Positions 1-8,062 of a DNA stretch of 16,276 nucleotides are shown one piece after another. The position numbers were made by a program, and so were the translations under genes. The stretch is taken from positions 1 to 16,276 of the forward strand of contig JASLDK010000430.1 in NCBI GenBank assembly GCA_030145945.1. Direction: 5' to 3'. Each line of letters opens with the position of its first letter. Positions within the stretch are counted from its first letter, which is position 1. The stretch is from Nocardioides sp. (GTDB taxonomy: Bacteria > Actinomycetota > Actinomycetes > Propionibacteriales > Nocardioidaceae). The notes below the pieces were generated by a model. The model did no database searches. It saw nothing but the letters and a program-made list of their open reading frames with translations, and was not told where the DNA came from.

Positions 1-525
1 GGCCGCGACGGCCGCATTGGAGCGGCCCTCGGCCATCAGGGTGAGCACCTCGCGCTCGCGGTCGGTGAGCCGGTCCAGGGGTCGCGAACGCGCTGAGATC
101 AGGGCCGCGACCACTTCCGGGTCGAGCACGGTGCCGCCGCCGGCCACCTGGTGCACCGCGGCGATGAAGCCGTCGACGTCGGCGACCCGGTCCTTGAGGA
201 GGTAGCCGATCGCGCCCTCGCCGCCCGCCAGCAGGTCGCGGGCGTAGAGCGGCTCGACCCATTGGCTGAGCACCAGGACCGGGAACGCCCGCCGTCGGGC
301 CCGCACAGCCGTTGCCGCCTCGAGGCCTTCGGTGGTGTGCGTCGGCGGGAGCCGTACGTCGACCACCGCGATGTCGATGTCGTCGCGGGTCAGCGAGCGG
401 GCCAGCGAGGGCGCGTTGTCGACGGCCTCGACGACCGCGATCCCGCCGGACTCGAGGATCCGGGTGAGGCCGACGCGCAGCAGCGCCTGGTCCTCGGCGA
501 GCACGGCTCTCAGAGGGGCTGGCAC
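1..525 (-). CDS. LuxR/NarL-family response regulator (3' end outside window)
   Basis: DNA-binding half of a two-component system; it would be phosphorylated by the kinase encoded just upstream. The 175 visible codons run from a GTG at 525 with GGAGG four bases before it. The receiver domain covers about residues 6-120: acidic pair E11-D12, phospho-acceptor D56 in VVDVRLP, conserved Ser in VLVLSQW near residue 88, and Lys111 in GYLLKDR. A LuxR-type helix-turn-helix starts near residue 150 (LTDREREVLTLMAEGRSN) and is cut by the window edge. The start overlaps the kinase stop by 16 bp, so the two are translationally coupled. The family is clear; target genes are unknown, but the co-transcribed ABC exporter is the natural candidate. 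Confidence 0.93.
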   Translation of the reverse strand, partial: MPAPLRAVLAEDQALLRVGLTRILESGGIAVVEAVDNAPSLARSLTRDDIDIAVVDVRLPPTHTTEGLEAATAVRARRRAFPVLVLSQWVEPLYARDLLAGGEGAIGYLLKDRVADVDGFIAAVHQVAGGGTVLDPEVVAALISARSRPLDRLTDREREVLTLMAEGRSNAAVAA

Positions 526-1721
526 GGAACCTCCATCCGGACCGTGGTCGGCCCACCTGGTGGACTGTCGACAGTCAGCGTGCCGTCGAAGGCGGCGAGC
601 CGGCGCGCGACCCCCGCGAGCCCGGAACCGGCGCGGTCCGCGCCCCCGCGTCCGTCGTCGCCGGCGACGAGACGGAGCCAGCCACCGTCGTAGGTCCCGG
701 TGACCCAGGCCCGGCTCGCCGCCGCGTGCTTGACGGCGTTGGCGAGGCACTCGGCGACCGCGAAGTAGGCGGCGGACTCGACCGGCGCCGGCAGCCGCGG
801 CACCGAGACCGCGACCGCGACAGGCACGGGCATCGCGACCGCCAGCGCCTCGATCGCTCCGGCCAGGCCGCGGTCGGCGAGCACCGGCGGATGGATGCCG
901 CGCACCACCGAGCGCAGGTCGTCGAGCGCATCCATCGTGGTCTCGCGGGCCTCACGCAGCAGGGCTGCGGCGGCATCCGGGTCGGTCTGGAGCAGCTTCT
1001 CGGCGAGCCCGACACTCATCCCGACCGAGGCGATCCGGGCCTGTGCGCCGTCGTGGAGGTCGCGCTCGATGCGGCGAACCTCCGCAGCGGAGTGGTCCAG
1101 GGTTTCGGCGCGGGACTCCTCGACCGCCTCGACCCGTTCGGCCAACTCGGCGACCCTGTCATGGCCGAGGATGGCGCGTTCGGCACGGGCCCGGGCGGCG
1201 ACCAGCGGCACGGTGACGAACCACCACGCCAGCAGCAGCGGGCCGCTGAGGACGAGCAGCAGGAGCCACACCCACTCCCCCGCGGACAGTGCGAGGATCA
1301 ACCAGGTGACCGGCGTCGTCAGCAACGCCACCGGAAGCAGCGACATCACGAAGCCGCCGGTCGCGGAGAAGCAGAGGAACCCGAAGTCCCGCCAGCGGGC
1401 CGGGTCACGCAACCACGACGCCGGCTTCACCAGTGCGACGCCCCCCACCGGTGCGTACGACGCCTCGATGGTCTCCCCGAGCAGCCGGCCGCTGACCTGA
1501 CGGTGCACTGCGGTCAGCCCGGCGGTCGCCGGGACCACGGCCAGCGCGAGCACGAAGCCGACACCGACCAGCCCGAGGGGCAGGCAGAGCAGGGTGAGGA
1601 TCGCCAGGGCGAGCGAGGGGACGAAGGACAGGGCGTACCCGGCGGAGAGCAGGGTGAGCCGGAGCCGCTCCGCCACAGCGTCGACCGTCACCGTGGTTTC
1701 CATCGCGGGCCAGTCTGTCAT
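510..1721 (-). CDS. Sensor histidine kinase, NarL/HisKA_3 type with polytopic membrane sensor
   Basis: Membrane kinase of 403 residues. Two hydrophobic segments lie at about residues 22-70 and more at about 110-175, resembling the multi-helix actinobacterial 'putative sensor' domain, with no large extracellular domain. A coiled-coil-like stretch follows near 185-215, then the HisKA_3 dimerisation helix with phospho-acceptor His223 in ERDLHDGAQAR. The HATPase domain shows an N box around Asn328 (ECLANAVKHA) and a G box (DDGRGGADRAGSGLAG). The ATG at 1721 overlaps the permease stop (ATGA) and has AGGAG about 9 bases upstream; an in-frame start at 1814 would run deep into the permease gene and is less likely. 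A kinase with a compact membrane sensor beside an ABC exporter suggests envelope stress or drug sensing, possibly through the transporter. The signal is unknown. Confidence 0.93.
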   Translation of the reverse strand: MTDWPAMETTVTVDAVAERLRLTLLSAGYALSFVPSLALAILTLLCLPLGLVGVGFVLALAVVPATAGLTAVHRQVSGRLLGETIEASYAPVGGVALVKPASWLRDPARWRDFGFLCFSATGGFVMSLLPVALLTTPVTWLILALSAGEWVWLLLLVLSGPLLLAWWFVTVPLVAARARAERAILGHDRVAELAERVEAVEESRAETLDHSAAEVRRIERDLHDGAQARIASVGMSVGLAEKLLQTDPDAAAALLREARETTMDALDDLRSVVRGIHPPVLADRGLAGAIEALAVAMPVPVAVAVSVPRLPAPVESAAYFAVAECLANAVKHAAASRAWVTGTYDGGWLRLVAGDDGRGGADRAGSGLAGVARRLAAFDGTLTVDSPPGGPTTVRMEVPCQPL

Positions 1722-3043
1722 CGCACGGCGCTCCTGGCGGCGCTGCGGACCGCACCACGCGCCGAACCGAGGGTGAGCACGACGACCGCCGCAATCACGG
1801 CGGGCACCAACCACAGTCCGCCGTCCGGCACCACTCCTTCGTGCCGGGCCACCGCGAACGGGACCACGGTGGTGAGCGCGGCAAGGGTGCCGAGCACGAC
1901 GCCGACGACGGCGACGACACCCGCCTCGGCGACCACGGCGCCACGAACCTGGCGAGACGTCGCCCCGAGCATGCGCAGCCGGTGCAACTCCTCACGACGG
2001 TGCGCGATCGTCGCCACGAAGGCGTTGACGACCATGATCGCCGCGAACAGCGACAGCATCCCGACAACGACGTTGTTGAGCAGGTTGATCGTGTCGCTGT
2101 CGCCATTGCCGCCCGGCAGCGTGCGTCGATCGATGTCGACCACCATCAAGGTGCCGACGGCCGCCGAGGTGAGCACGATGACGGGAGCCAGCACCCCGGC
2201 GAGCAGGTGTGCCCGACGAGCGGTGTTGTACGACGCCAGATGGGCGGTCGCGGAGGTGCCGGCCAGCAGCCGGACGGGAGTCGCGCCCCAGCGCAGCAGG
2301 ACCGGCGCAAGGACCGCCAGACCGACCCCGACCAGGATCGAGCTGGAGCCGCTGGTCGACATCGCGGCGTACGGGTCGGCGTCGTGCGCGGTCACCGTGA
2401 TCGTGATGACGGCCATCGCGATGCCGTAGCCGAAGAGCAGCAGCGCGATCACGATCCGCCACCAGCGCATCCGGCCCTGCTCGCCCGCGCTCTCGCGGAC
2501 CAGCACACCTGCCGGGCCGCGGGTCGCGCGGCGCGCGGCCACGCCGGCGGCGACGCCGGAGACGAGGAGGACGAGCAGAGCGGCGCCGACGACGGACACC
2601 GGCCCGGCGTCGTACGCCGTGCGCTCGGAGACCAGTCCGCCGGAGCGGATCATCGTGAAGAGCGCGTGGCCGGCGACGGAGGCGAGGAGGGCGCCGACGA
2701 CCGCCGCGGTGACGGCGATCACGCCGGTCTCGCCGGCGATCATCCGGCGGGCCTGACGCGGCGTGGCACCGATGGTGCGCAGCAGACCGATCTCGGTCGC
2801 GCGCTGCGTCGTGGTGATCCCGACGGTCGAGGCGACCGAGAAGAGGACGATGACCGCACCCCAGCCCCCGACGACGGCGCTGAGGATCACGAGGGTGTTG
2901 GCGTCCGTGCCCGAGGCGGCGCCCGAGGACTCGGCGAGTGTGGCGAAGGAGCCGATGAGCAAGGTGCCGAGCAGCACCGCCAGGAAGGTCGCGGCCGCGG
3001 CGCGCGGGCGGTGCCGCAGGCTGCGCAGGGCGAGGGCGTTCAT
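1718..3043 (-). CDS. FtsX-family ABC transporter permease (two fused FtsX domains)
   Basis: Integral membrane subunit of 441 residues, partner of the ATPase encoded immediately upstream. About ten hydrophobic segments form two repeated halves. Each half carries the cytoplasmic coupling segment of this family: EIGLLRTIGATPRQ in the first and ELHRLRMLGATSRQ in the second, each after a long helix pair. The large periplasm-type domain of MacB or the big extracellular loop of BceB is not evident. The ATG at 3043 overlaps the ATPase stop (ATGA), and its own stop overlaps the kinase start. Such proteins are usually exporters or mechanotransmitters for lipids, peptides or antibiotics; the substrate cannot be read from the sequence. 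Confidence 0.92.
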   Translation of the reverse strand: MNALALRSLRHRPRAAAATFLAVLLGTLLIGSFATLAESSGAASGTDANTLVILSAVVGGWGAVIVLFSVASTVGITTTQRATEIGLLRTIGATPRQARRMIAGETGVIAVTAAVVGALLASVAGHALFTMIRSGGLVSERTAYDAGPVSVVGAALLVLLVSGVAAGVAARRATRGPAGVLVRESAGEQGRMRWWRIVIALLLFGYGIAMAVITITVTAHDADPYAAMSTSGSSSILVGVGLAVLAPVLLRWGATPVRLLAGTSATAHLASYNTARRAHLLAGVLAPVIVLTSAAVGTLMVVDIDRRTLPGGNGDSDTINLLNNVVVGMLSLFAAIMVVNAFVATIAHRREELHRLRMLGATSRQVRGAVVAEAGVVAVVGVVLGTLAALTTVVPFAVARHEGVVPDGGLWLVPAVIAAVVVLTLGSARGAVRSAARSAVR

Positions 3044-3780
3044 GCCGACACCAGCTCGTCGAGGTGGGCCATCTGGCCGGCCACGGCATCGGCGGTCGGA
3101 TGGGCCATCCGGCCCGCGACCCGGCAGTCGACGAGGAAGACCACCTCGTCGGCGTACGACGCCGCGACGGGGTCGTGCGTCACCATCACCACGGTCTGGC
3201 CGAGGTCGGTGACACTGCTGCGCAGGACACCGAGGACCTGGCGCGCAGTGGTGGAGTCGAGCGCACCGGTGGGCTCGTCGGCGAGCAGCACGTCCGGCGC
3301 GGTGAGCAGCGCCCGCGCGATCGCGACCCGCTGCTGCTGACCGCCGGACAGACTGCCCGGCAGGTGGTGGGCGCGGTCGGCGAGCCCGACCCGGTCGAGC
3401 AGGTAGCGGACCCGTTCGCGGTCGACCTTCTTGCCCGCGAGCCGGCTGGGGAGACCGACGTTCTGCTCCGCAGACAGGTACGGCAGCAGGTGGAAGCCCT
3501 GGAAGACGAACCCGATCCGCTCGCGGCGCAGGCGGGTACGACGCTCCTCGTCCCAGTCGGTCACGTCGGTGCCGCCGACCAGGACCCGGCCGCCGGTCGG
3601 GGAGTCGAGGCCCGCCGCGCACGACAGGAAGGTGGACTTGCCGGAGCCCGACGGCCCCATCACGGCGATGAAGGTGCCCCGCCGGAAGGCGAGGTCGATG
3701 CCGTCGAGCGCGGTCACGGTGTTGGCGCCTGTGCCGTAGGTTCGGGTGAGGCCCTGGACCTCGAGCGCGGTGGGGGACAT
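3040..3780 (-). CDS. ABC transporter ATP-binding protein (MacB/LolD type)
   Basis: Cytoplasmic ATPase of 246 residues that powers the adjacent FtsX-type permease. All motifs are intact and in order: Walker A GPSGSGKST, Q-loop FQGFHLLPYLSAEQNV, signature LSGGQQQR, Walker B VLLADEPTG with catalytic Glu, D-loop GALDS and H-loop VTHD. The AEQNV after the Q-loop and LADEPTGALDS are typical of the LolD/MacB/FtsE group. The ATG at 3780 has GAGGAG about 6 bases upstream. It is the first gene of the exporter/two-component operon. A hairpin (CCGGGG/CCCCGG) lies in its leader at about 3800-3816; its role is unknown. Confidence 0.95.
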   Translation of the reverse strand: MSPTALEVQGLTRTYGTGANTVTALDGIDLAFRRGTFIAVMGPSGSGKSTFLSCAAGLDSPTGGRVLVGGTDVTDWDEERRTRLRRERIGFVFQGFHLLPYLSAEQNVGLPSRLAGKKVDRERVRYLLDRVGLADRAHHLPGSLSGGQQQRVAIARALLTAPDVLLADEPTGALDSTTARQVLGVLRSSVTDLGQTVVMVTHDPVAASYADEVVFLVDCRVAGRMAHPTADAVAGQMAHLDELVSA

Positions 3781-3889
3781 GGCTGCTCCTCAGCGGTGTC
3801 CGGGGGTGTCCCCGGGGATGCGGAATCTGATGACTCCGACGTTAGGAACCGCGCGGCCCGGGCTCGATGGTGCTGACCTGCCAACGAGG

Positions 3890-3907
3890 GGTGGGGTTTT
3901 CCCCACC
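3890..3907. terminator. Hairpin GGTGGGG-TTTT-CCCCACC between tRNA and ABC operon
   Basis: A perfect 7-bp stem with a TTTT loop lies 62 bp downstream of the tRNA and about 110 bp upstream of the ABC operon. A second, weaker stem (GCAGGC/GCCTGC) sits at about 3924-3938. Neither is followed by a clear U-tract on the minus strand, so termination of the tRNA transcript is only a guess. The rest of 3781-3969 holds no convincing gene. Confidence 0.3.
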
Positions 3908-3969
3908 TTCGCGACACGAGCGGGCAGGCCTGGCCTGCAGGGCAGGCACCGACGACCACGAGAAGTGAG

Positions 3970-4044
3970 CTCCCCGGGTTGGAATCGAACCAACGAAGAC
4001 CAGATTCAAAGTCTGGGCGCCCGTGCCAGCAGAGCAACCGGGGA
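3970..4044 (-). tRNA. tRNA, anticodon UUG (probable tRNA-Gln), irregular D arm
   Basis: Reading the minus strand, acceptor TCCCCGG (4044-4038) pairs fully with CCGGGGA, followed by discriminator G at 3970. The T arm is perfect (GTTGG, loop TTCGATT, CCAAC). The anticodon stem is CCAGA/TCTGG around loop CTTTGAA, giving TTG at positions 34-36, so codon CAA and Gln. The TCCCC...GGGGA G73 ends also resemble actinobacterial Gln tRNAs. The D arm is odd: GCTC can pair with GGGC, but two extra bases lie before the anticodon stem and the usual A14 is T, giving 75 nt rather than about 72. CCA is not encoded. The Gln identity is less certain than its being a tRNA. Confidence 0.75.
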
Positions 4045-4054
4045 TAGCGGTCCC

Positions 4055-4060
4055 AGCCTA
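4055..4060 (-). promoter_or_regulatory. Candidate -10 (TAGGCT) for the tRNA gene
   Basis: TAGGCT on the minus strand ends 10 bases before the first tRNA base, so a start 7 bases downstream would leave a three-base 5' leader. No clear -35 was found. The metallophosphoesterase gene ends at 4090 on the same strand with no terminator between, so read-through could also supply the tRNA. Confidence 0.35.
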
Positions 4061-4089
4061 GAGCGCGTGCGTCGTGGCGACGAAAACGG

Positions 4090-5592
4090 TCAGTAGGTCA
4101 GCGCGGCCCACGGGTCGACGTCCCAGCGACCGTTGGTCTGCAGGGTGATCGACTGGATCCCGACCGGGCGAGCGTCGCGGTAGGTGATCAGGGCGATGCT
4201 GGCGGGGCGGCGCAGCTTGCTGCCGAGCGCGATGGCGTACGCCGCGCCTCCCGTCGTACCGACGGTGTAGGTGTAGCCGACCCGGCCGTCCTCGGCGGTG
4301 ACGGCCGTGGGTCCGCTCTGGACGTGCACGTGTCCGCCGACGACGAGGTCGACGCAGCCACGGGACAGGGCCGCCTTGCCGAGGTTGGCGTCGTGGACGA
4401 GGAGGGTGTTGACCCGTTCGCCGTCCTTGTCGGCCGTGCAGGCGGCATCGGCCAACCGCTCGCCGACCTCGGCGAAGGAGAGTCCCTTCTCGTCACGCCA
4501 GTTGCCCAGCCCGCTCGAGCGCGGGTCGTCGATGCCGAGGATTCGCGAGTCGCCGGGACCGTCGATGACCTTGTCGTCGAAGTAGGTCCAGCCGAGGTCC
4601 TCGAGGTGCTTTCGGACGAATCGGCCGTTGTCATGGTTGCCGGCGACGGCCCAGCGCCCTTTGAAGTCCTTGAACTGGGCAGCGAGCGAGTCGAGGGAGA
4701 ATGCCTCCCACCGGCTGCCGGTGGAGGTGTCGTCCCCGGCGTCGAGAACGCTCGTGGCTCCAGCCGTCTCGGCGACGGCCCGGGCGACCTTGTCCATGCC
4801 GATGTTGTCGTGCCGGTCGGAGACCAGGATCGCGACCGACTCCCCCGCCTCGGGCTGGCGCAGGTCGAGATCGGCGGCTGCCTTCGCAACACCGGAGTAG
4901 AAAGTCAGACTCTGCTGATAGCCGCTGATCGCGCTCTCCACGAGACGCCGCGACTCGTCGGTGGTTGCATCCGCACTGATCTGCACCCTGGCCGCCTCAG
5001 CGGGCAGCGTCACCTCGGGGCCGACGAAGTCGGCCAGGGGGATCCATCTGTCGGCGGGCAGGGTGACCCGCCCCCATCCCAGGGGTACGACGAAAGCGGC
5101 CCCGAGCGCGACAGCCACCGTGCCAGCGACGACTCCCTGCCGGCTCCGCAGCCCGAGGAAGAGCTCACGGCGGCGCTCGCGGCCGACCAGACCCCATGCG
5201 ATCAGGGGCAGTGCCCCGAAGGCAGCCCCCTGGACCAGTGCCGACAACGCCATCACGGTGACGGCCCGCGTGACGACGGCGATCTGTCCCTCAGGCTGGG
5301 AGGCGATCGCTGCATAGCGGGCGGTGAGTTCCTCCAACGTGCTCGCATCGGTCTTGCCGAGCTCGATGTCGACACCGACCGGCGAGTCCGAGTCGATCCG
5401 CAGGTCGGGCAGCACGGGCCCCATCCGCGCGACGACCTCACCCGAGAAGTTGGGACTCAGGGTCGCCTCGTGGCTGGCGATCTCGACGTTGCGCTCGCTG
5501 TGCACGAAGATCGTCGCCGCGATCGCGACGGACAGCACCAGCCAGGCTCCGACGTACGTCAGGAGCTTGAGGATCCGGCGTGGCGGGGGCAT
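4090..5592 (-). CDS. Membrane-anchored metallophosphoesterase
   Basis: Protein of 500 residues: TM helix at about 10-30, an extracytoplasmic stretch to about 108, two more helices at about 110-137 and 155-175, then a calcineurin-like phosphoesterase domain from about 250. Metal-binding motifs are present in order: Asp259 and His261 (VSDRHDN), GDD near 287, Asn319-His320 (GNHD), His in VHDANLG, and His421/His423 (GGHVHV). Basic segments at the N terminus and between TM2 and TM3 place the catalytic domain outside the membrane. Its start overlaps the rlmB stop (TGATG); a GTG one codon earlier (5595) is equally possible. The substrate (nucleotide, phospholipid or other phosphoester) cannot be told. 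The GDDTS motif lacks the second Asp of the common GDxxD form. Confidence 0.87.
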   Translation of the reverse strand: MPPPRRILKLLTYVGAWLVLSVAIAATIFVHSERNVEIASHEATLSPNFSGEVVARMGPVLPDLRIDSDSPVGVDIELGKTDASTLEELTARYAAIASQPEGQIAVVTRAVTVMALSALVQGAAFGALPLIAWGLVGRERRRELFLGLRSRQGVVAGTVAVALGAAFVVPLGWGRVTLPADRWIPLADFVGPEVTLPAEAARVQISADATTDESRRLVESAISGYQQSLTFYSGVAKAAADLDLRQPEAGESVAILVSDRHDNIGMDKVARAVAETAGATSVLDAGDDTSTGSRWEAFSLDSLAAQFKDFKGRWAVAGNHDNGRFVRKHLEDLGWTYFDDKVIDGPGDSRILGIDDPRSSGLGNWRDEKGLSFAEVGERLADAACTADKDGERVNTLLVHDANLGKAALSRGCVDLVVGGHVHVQSGPTAVTAEDGRVGYTYTVGTTGGAAYAIALGSKLRRPASIALITYRDARPVGIQSITLQTNGRWDVDPWAALTY

Positions 5593-6572
5593 CACAGCCT
5601 GCTGCGTGCCTCCGCGACGGCATAGAGAGCGACCGAGGCGGCCACGCCCGCGTTGAGGGACTCGAGCACGCCCGCCATCGGGATCGACAGCAGCCGGTCG
5701 CAGGTCTCGCCGACCAGACGGGACAGGCCCTCCCCCTCCGACCCGATGACGAGGACCAGGGGCCCACCGGCGAGGTCGGCGTCGGCGACGAGCTCCGGCA
5801 AGGACAGGGCGCCGTCAGCGGCGAGGCCGACGACGAAACATCCGGCCTCCTGGAACTCCTTGAGTTGGCGGGTGAGGTTGACGGTCTGCGCCACGGGGCA
5901 CCGAGCCGCGGCACCTGCGGAGGTCTTCCAGGCGGCAGCGGTCATGGAGGCGGCCCGGCGCTCGGGGATCACGACACCGTGGGCGCCGAACCCCGCGGCG
6001 GATCGGACGATCGCGCCCAGGTTGCGCGGGTCGGTGATCGAGTCGAGGACCACGATCAGGGGCTTCTCCCCCATCTCGTCGGCCCGGTCGAGCAGGTCGT
6101 CCGGATGGGCGTACTCGTAGGCGGGAATCTTGGCCGCGAGCCCCTGGTGGACCGCGCCATCCGTGAGCCTGTCGAGCTCGCTGCGGCTGACCTCGAGCAG
6201 GCCGATGCCGTTCTCGGCAGCGAGCCGGAAGACCTCACGCAGCCGCCCGTCGCGCTCGGCGCCCTCGGCGACGTAGACCGACGTGACCGGCACCCGCTCG
6301 CGCAGCGCCTCGACGACCGGGTTGCGCCCGGCGATCCACTCGTCGCCGCCGGACTTGCGGCCCCGGCCGCCCTGCCCACGGCTGTTGCCGGACCGCTTGT
6401 CGGCACGCTTCTTGGCCTCGGCGATCTTGTGGGCCTTGTGGTATTCGCGGTCCACGGCCTTCGGCGTCGGGCCACGGCCCTCGAGGCCACGGCGGACCTG
6501 ACCCCCCGAGCCTGCCTGCGGCCGCTTGGTCGACTTGCGGATCGCGCCCTTGCGAGAGGAATTTCCAGCCAT
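5592..6572 (-). CDS. rlmB: 23S rRNA (guanosine-2'-O-)methyltransferase RlmB (SpoU/TrmH family)
   Basis: SpoU-class methyltransferase of 326 residues that 2'-O-methylates a guanosine in 23S rRNA (G2251 in E. coli) using S-adenosylmethionine. After a roughly 80-residue basic, Gly/Lys/Arg-rich and probably disordered leader come the substrate-binding domain (DEWIAGRNPVVEALRE) and the trefoil-knot domain. Its three motifs are LDSITDPRNLGAIVRSA, LVIGSEGEGLSRL and SIPMAGVLESLNAGVAAS. The ATG at 6572 shares one base with the cysS stop (TGATG), and its own stop overlaps the next gene. It follows cysS as in mycobacteria (cysS1-Rv3579c). The exact target nucleotide is inferred from the family. Confidence 0.93.
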   Translation of the reverse strand: MAGNSSRKGAIRKSTKRPQAGSGGQVRRGLEGRGPTPKAVDREYHKAHKIAEAKKRADKRSGNSRGQGGRGRKSGGDEWIAGRNPVVEALRERVPVTSVYVAEGAERDGRLREVFRLAAENGIGLLEVSRSELDRLTDGAVHQGLAAKIPAYEYAHPDDLLDRADEMGEKPLIVVLDSITDPRNLGAIVRSAAGFGAHGVVIPERRAASMTAAAWKTSAGAAARCPVAQTVNLTRQLKEFQEAGCFVVGLAADGALSLPELVADADLAGGPLVLVIGSEGEGLSRLVGETCDRLLSIPMAGVLESLNAGVAASVALYAVAEARSRL

Positions 6573-7993
6573 CAGTTGACGCTCCAAACGGGTCCATCGG
6601 GGGTGTCGGTGATCTCGACACCGGCCGCCTTGATCCGGTCCCGGATCGCGTCGGCTCGTGCCCAGTCCTTGTCGTTGCGCGCCTGCGTGCGCTCCTCGAG
6701 CAGTCCTGTGACGAGGGCGTCGACCGCGGCGGTGAGCCTTTCCTCGGTGTCCGAGGAGCCCGCTCCGGCCCAGGCCGGGTCGGCGGGGTGGACGCCGAGC
6801 ACGTCGAGCATCGCGCTGACGGCGGCGGCCGCGGGGGCGGCGTCCTCGCCCGCAGCGAGCAGGCGGTTGCCCTCCCGCACGGTGTCGTAGAGGACGGCGG
6901 TCGCGGCCGGCGTACCGAGGTCGTCGTCGAGGGCGGCGACGAAGGCGTCGGGCAGCACGTCTCGGGACGCTTGGGGCGCGAACCCCTCGACGTCCGAGTG
7001 ACCTGCGCGGTCGAGGAAGGAGACGATCCGCTGGTAGCCCGCGGCGGCCTCGTCGAGCGCCTCGAAGCTGAACTCGACGTGGGAGCGGTAGTGCGCGGCG
7101 ACCATGTAGAACCGCAGCTCCGCGCCGCTGACCCGCTGCAGCACGGACGGGATCGAGAGCGTGTTGCCGAGCGACTTGCTCATCTTCTCGCCGGCGGTGG
7201 TGATCCAGGCGTTGTGCATCCAGTACGACGCGAAGGCGCCGCCCGCGGCCCGCGACTGGGCCTGCTCGTTCTCGTGGTGGGGGAAGCGCAGGTCGACGCC
7301 GCCACCGTGGATGTCGAAGGCCGTGCCGAGGTATTTCTCCGCCATCGCGGAGCACTCGATGTGCCAACCCGGACGGCCACGACCCCACGGGCTGGGCCAG
7401 CTGGCGGTCTCCGGCTCGGAGTCCTTGCGGCCCTTCCACAGGGCGAAGTCGCGGGGGTCCTTCTTGCCGCGGGGATCCGCGTCGGCGGCGGGCTCCATGT
7501 CGTCGACACCCTGGTGGGTGAGTTCGCCGTACGCCGGCCAGGACCGCACGTCGAAATAGACGTCGCCGCTGCCGTCGGCCGCCGGATAGGCGTGGCCGCG
7601 TTCGATCAGCCGCTCGATCATCACGATCATCTCGGGCGTGTGACCGGTGGCGGCCGGCTCATAGGTCGGCGGTGCGACGTTGAGGGCGGCGTACGCCTTG
7701 TCGAGCTCGATCTTCATCGCGTAGGCCAAGTTGTACCAAGGCCTGCCCTGCTCGGCCGACTTCGTCAGGATCTTGTCGTCGATGTCGGTGATGTTGCGGA
7801 TGAAGGTGACCTCGAAGCCGCGGAAGCGCAGCCAGCGCTGGAGCACGTCGAAGTTGACCGCCGAGCGGACGTGGCCGACGTGCGGCTCGCTCTGCACGGT
7901 GAGTCCACAGACGTAGAGACCGGCCTTGCCCTCCTGGAGGGGCACGAAGTCACGGACTTCGCGGGTCGCGGTGTCGTAGAGCCTGATGGTCAC
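6572..7993 (-). CDS. cysS: Cysteinyl-tRNA synthetase
   Basis: Class I aminoacyl-tRNA synthetase charging tRNA-Cys, 473 residues, normal for the family. It shows the HIGH motif as HVGH (38-41) and KMSKS at 270-274. The zinc ligands correspond to those of E. coli CysRS: Cys29, Cys214 (WHIECSAM), His239 and Glu243 (PHHENE), with the same 25-residue Cys-His spacing. The start is a GTG at 7993, without a Shine-Dalgarno but 6 bases after a TAGACT hexamer, suggesting a leaderless mRNA. The related mycothiol ligase MshC is shorter and starts differently, so CysS is preferred. First gene of a coupled cysS-rlmB-metallophosphoesterase unit. Confidence 0.97.
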   Translation of the reverse strand: MTIRLYDTATREVRDFVPLQEGKAGLYVCGLTVQSEPHVGHVRSAVNFDVLQRWLRFRGFEVTFIRNITDIDDKILTKSAEQGRPWYNLAYAMKIELDKAYAALNVAPPTYEPAATGHTPEMIVMIERLIERGHAYPAADGSGDVYFDVRSWPAYGELTHQGVDDMEPAADADPRGKKDPRDFALWKGRKDSEPETASWPSPWGRGRPGWHIECSAMAEKYLGTAFDIHGGGVDLRFPHHENEQAQSRAAGGAFASYWMHNAWITTAGEKMSKSLGNTLSIPSVLQRVSGAELRFYMVAAHYRSHVEFSFEALDEAAAGYQRIVSFLDRAGHSDVEGFAPQASRDVLPDAFVAALDDDLGTPAATAVLYDTVREGNRLLAAGEDAAPAAAAVSAMLDVLGVHPADPAWAGAGSSDTEERLTAAVDALVTGLLEERTQARNDKDWARADAIRDRIKAAGVEITDTPDGPVWSVN

Positions 7994-7999
7994 CGGCTC

Positions 8000-8005
8000 A
8001 GTCTA
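8000..8005 (-). promoter_or_regulatory. Candidate leaderless -10 (TAGACT) for cysS
   Basis: TAGACT on the minus strand fits TANNNT. Exactly six bases separate it from the cysS GTG at 7993, so transcription would begin at or next to the start codon. No good -35 was seen. Confidence 0.45.
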
Positions 8006-8062
8006 GGGAGCGGCGCGGGTCGGGCGCTCATCGTCACTGCAGCGCGTCGAGCCGGACCGGGA

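Noticed and set aside
726..2429. Long plus-strand open frame opposite the kinase and permease genes
   Set aside because: Composition is Arg/Asp/Gln/Gly-rich with no domain; it is the antisense shadow of clearly conserved minus-strand genes in high-GC DNA.
4324..5625. Plus-strand open frame of over 400 codons opposite the metallophosphoesterase gene
   Set aside because: No recognisable motif; the minus strand carries all phosphoesterase motifs in order.
5592..7439. Extended rlmB frame reaching far into cysS
   Set aside because: The upstream part is a shadow of cysS; the family N terminus and TGATG overlap fix the start at 6572.
6572..7993. Mycothiol ligase MshC instead of cysteinyl-tRNA synthetase
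   Set aside because: Length, N terminus and KMSKS match CysS; MshC is shorter and begins differently.
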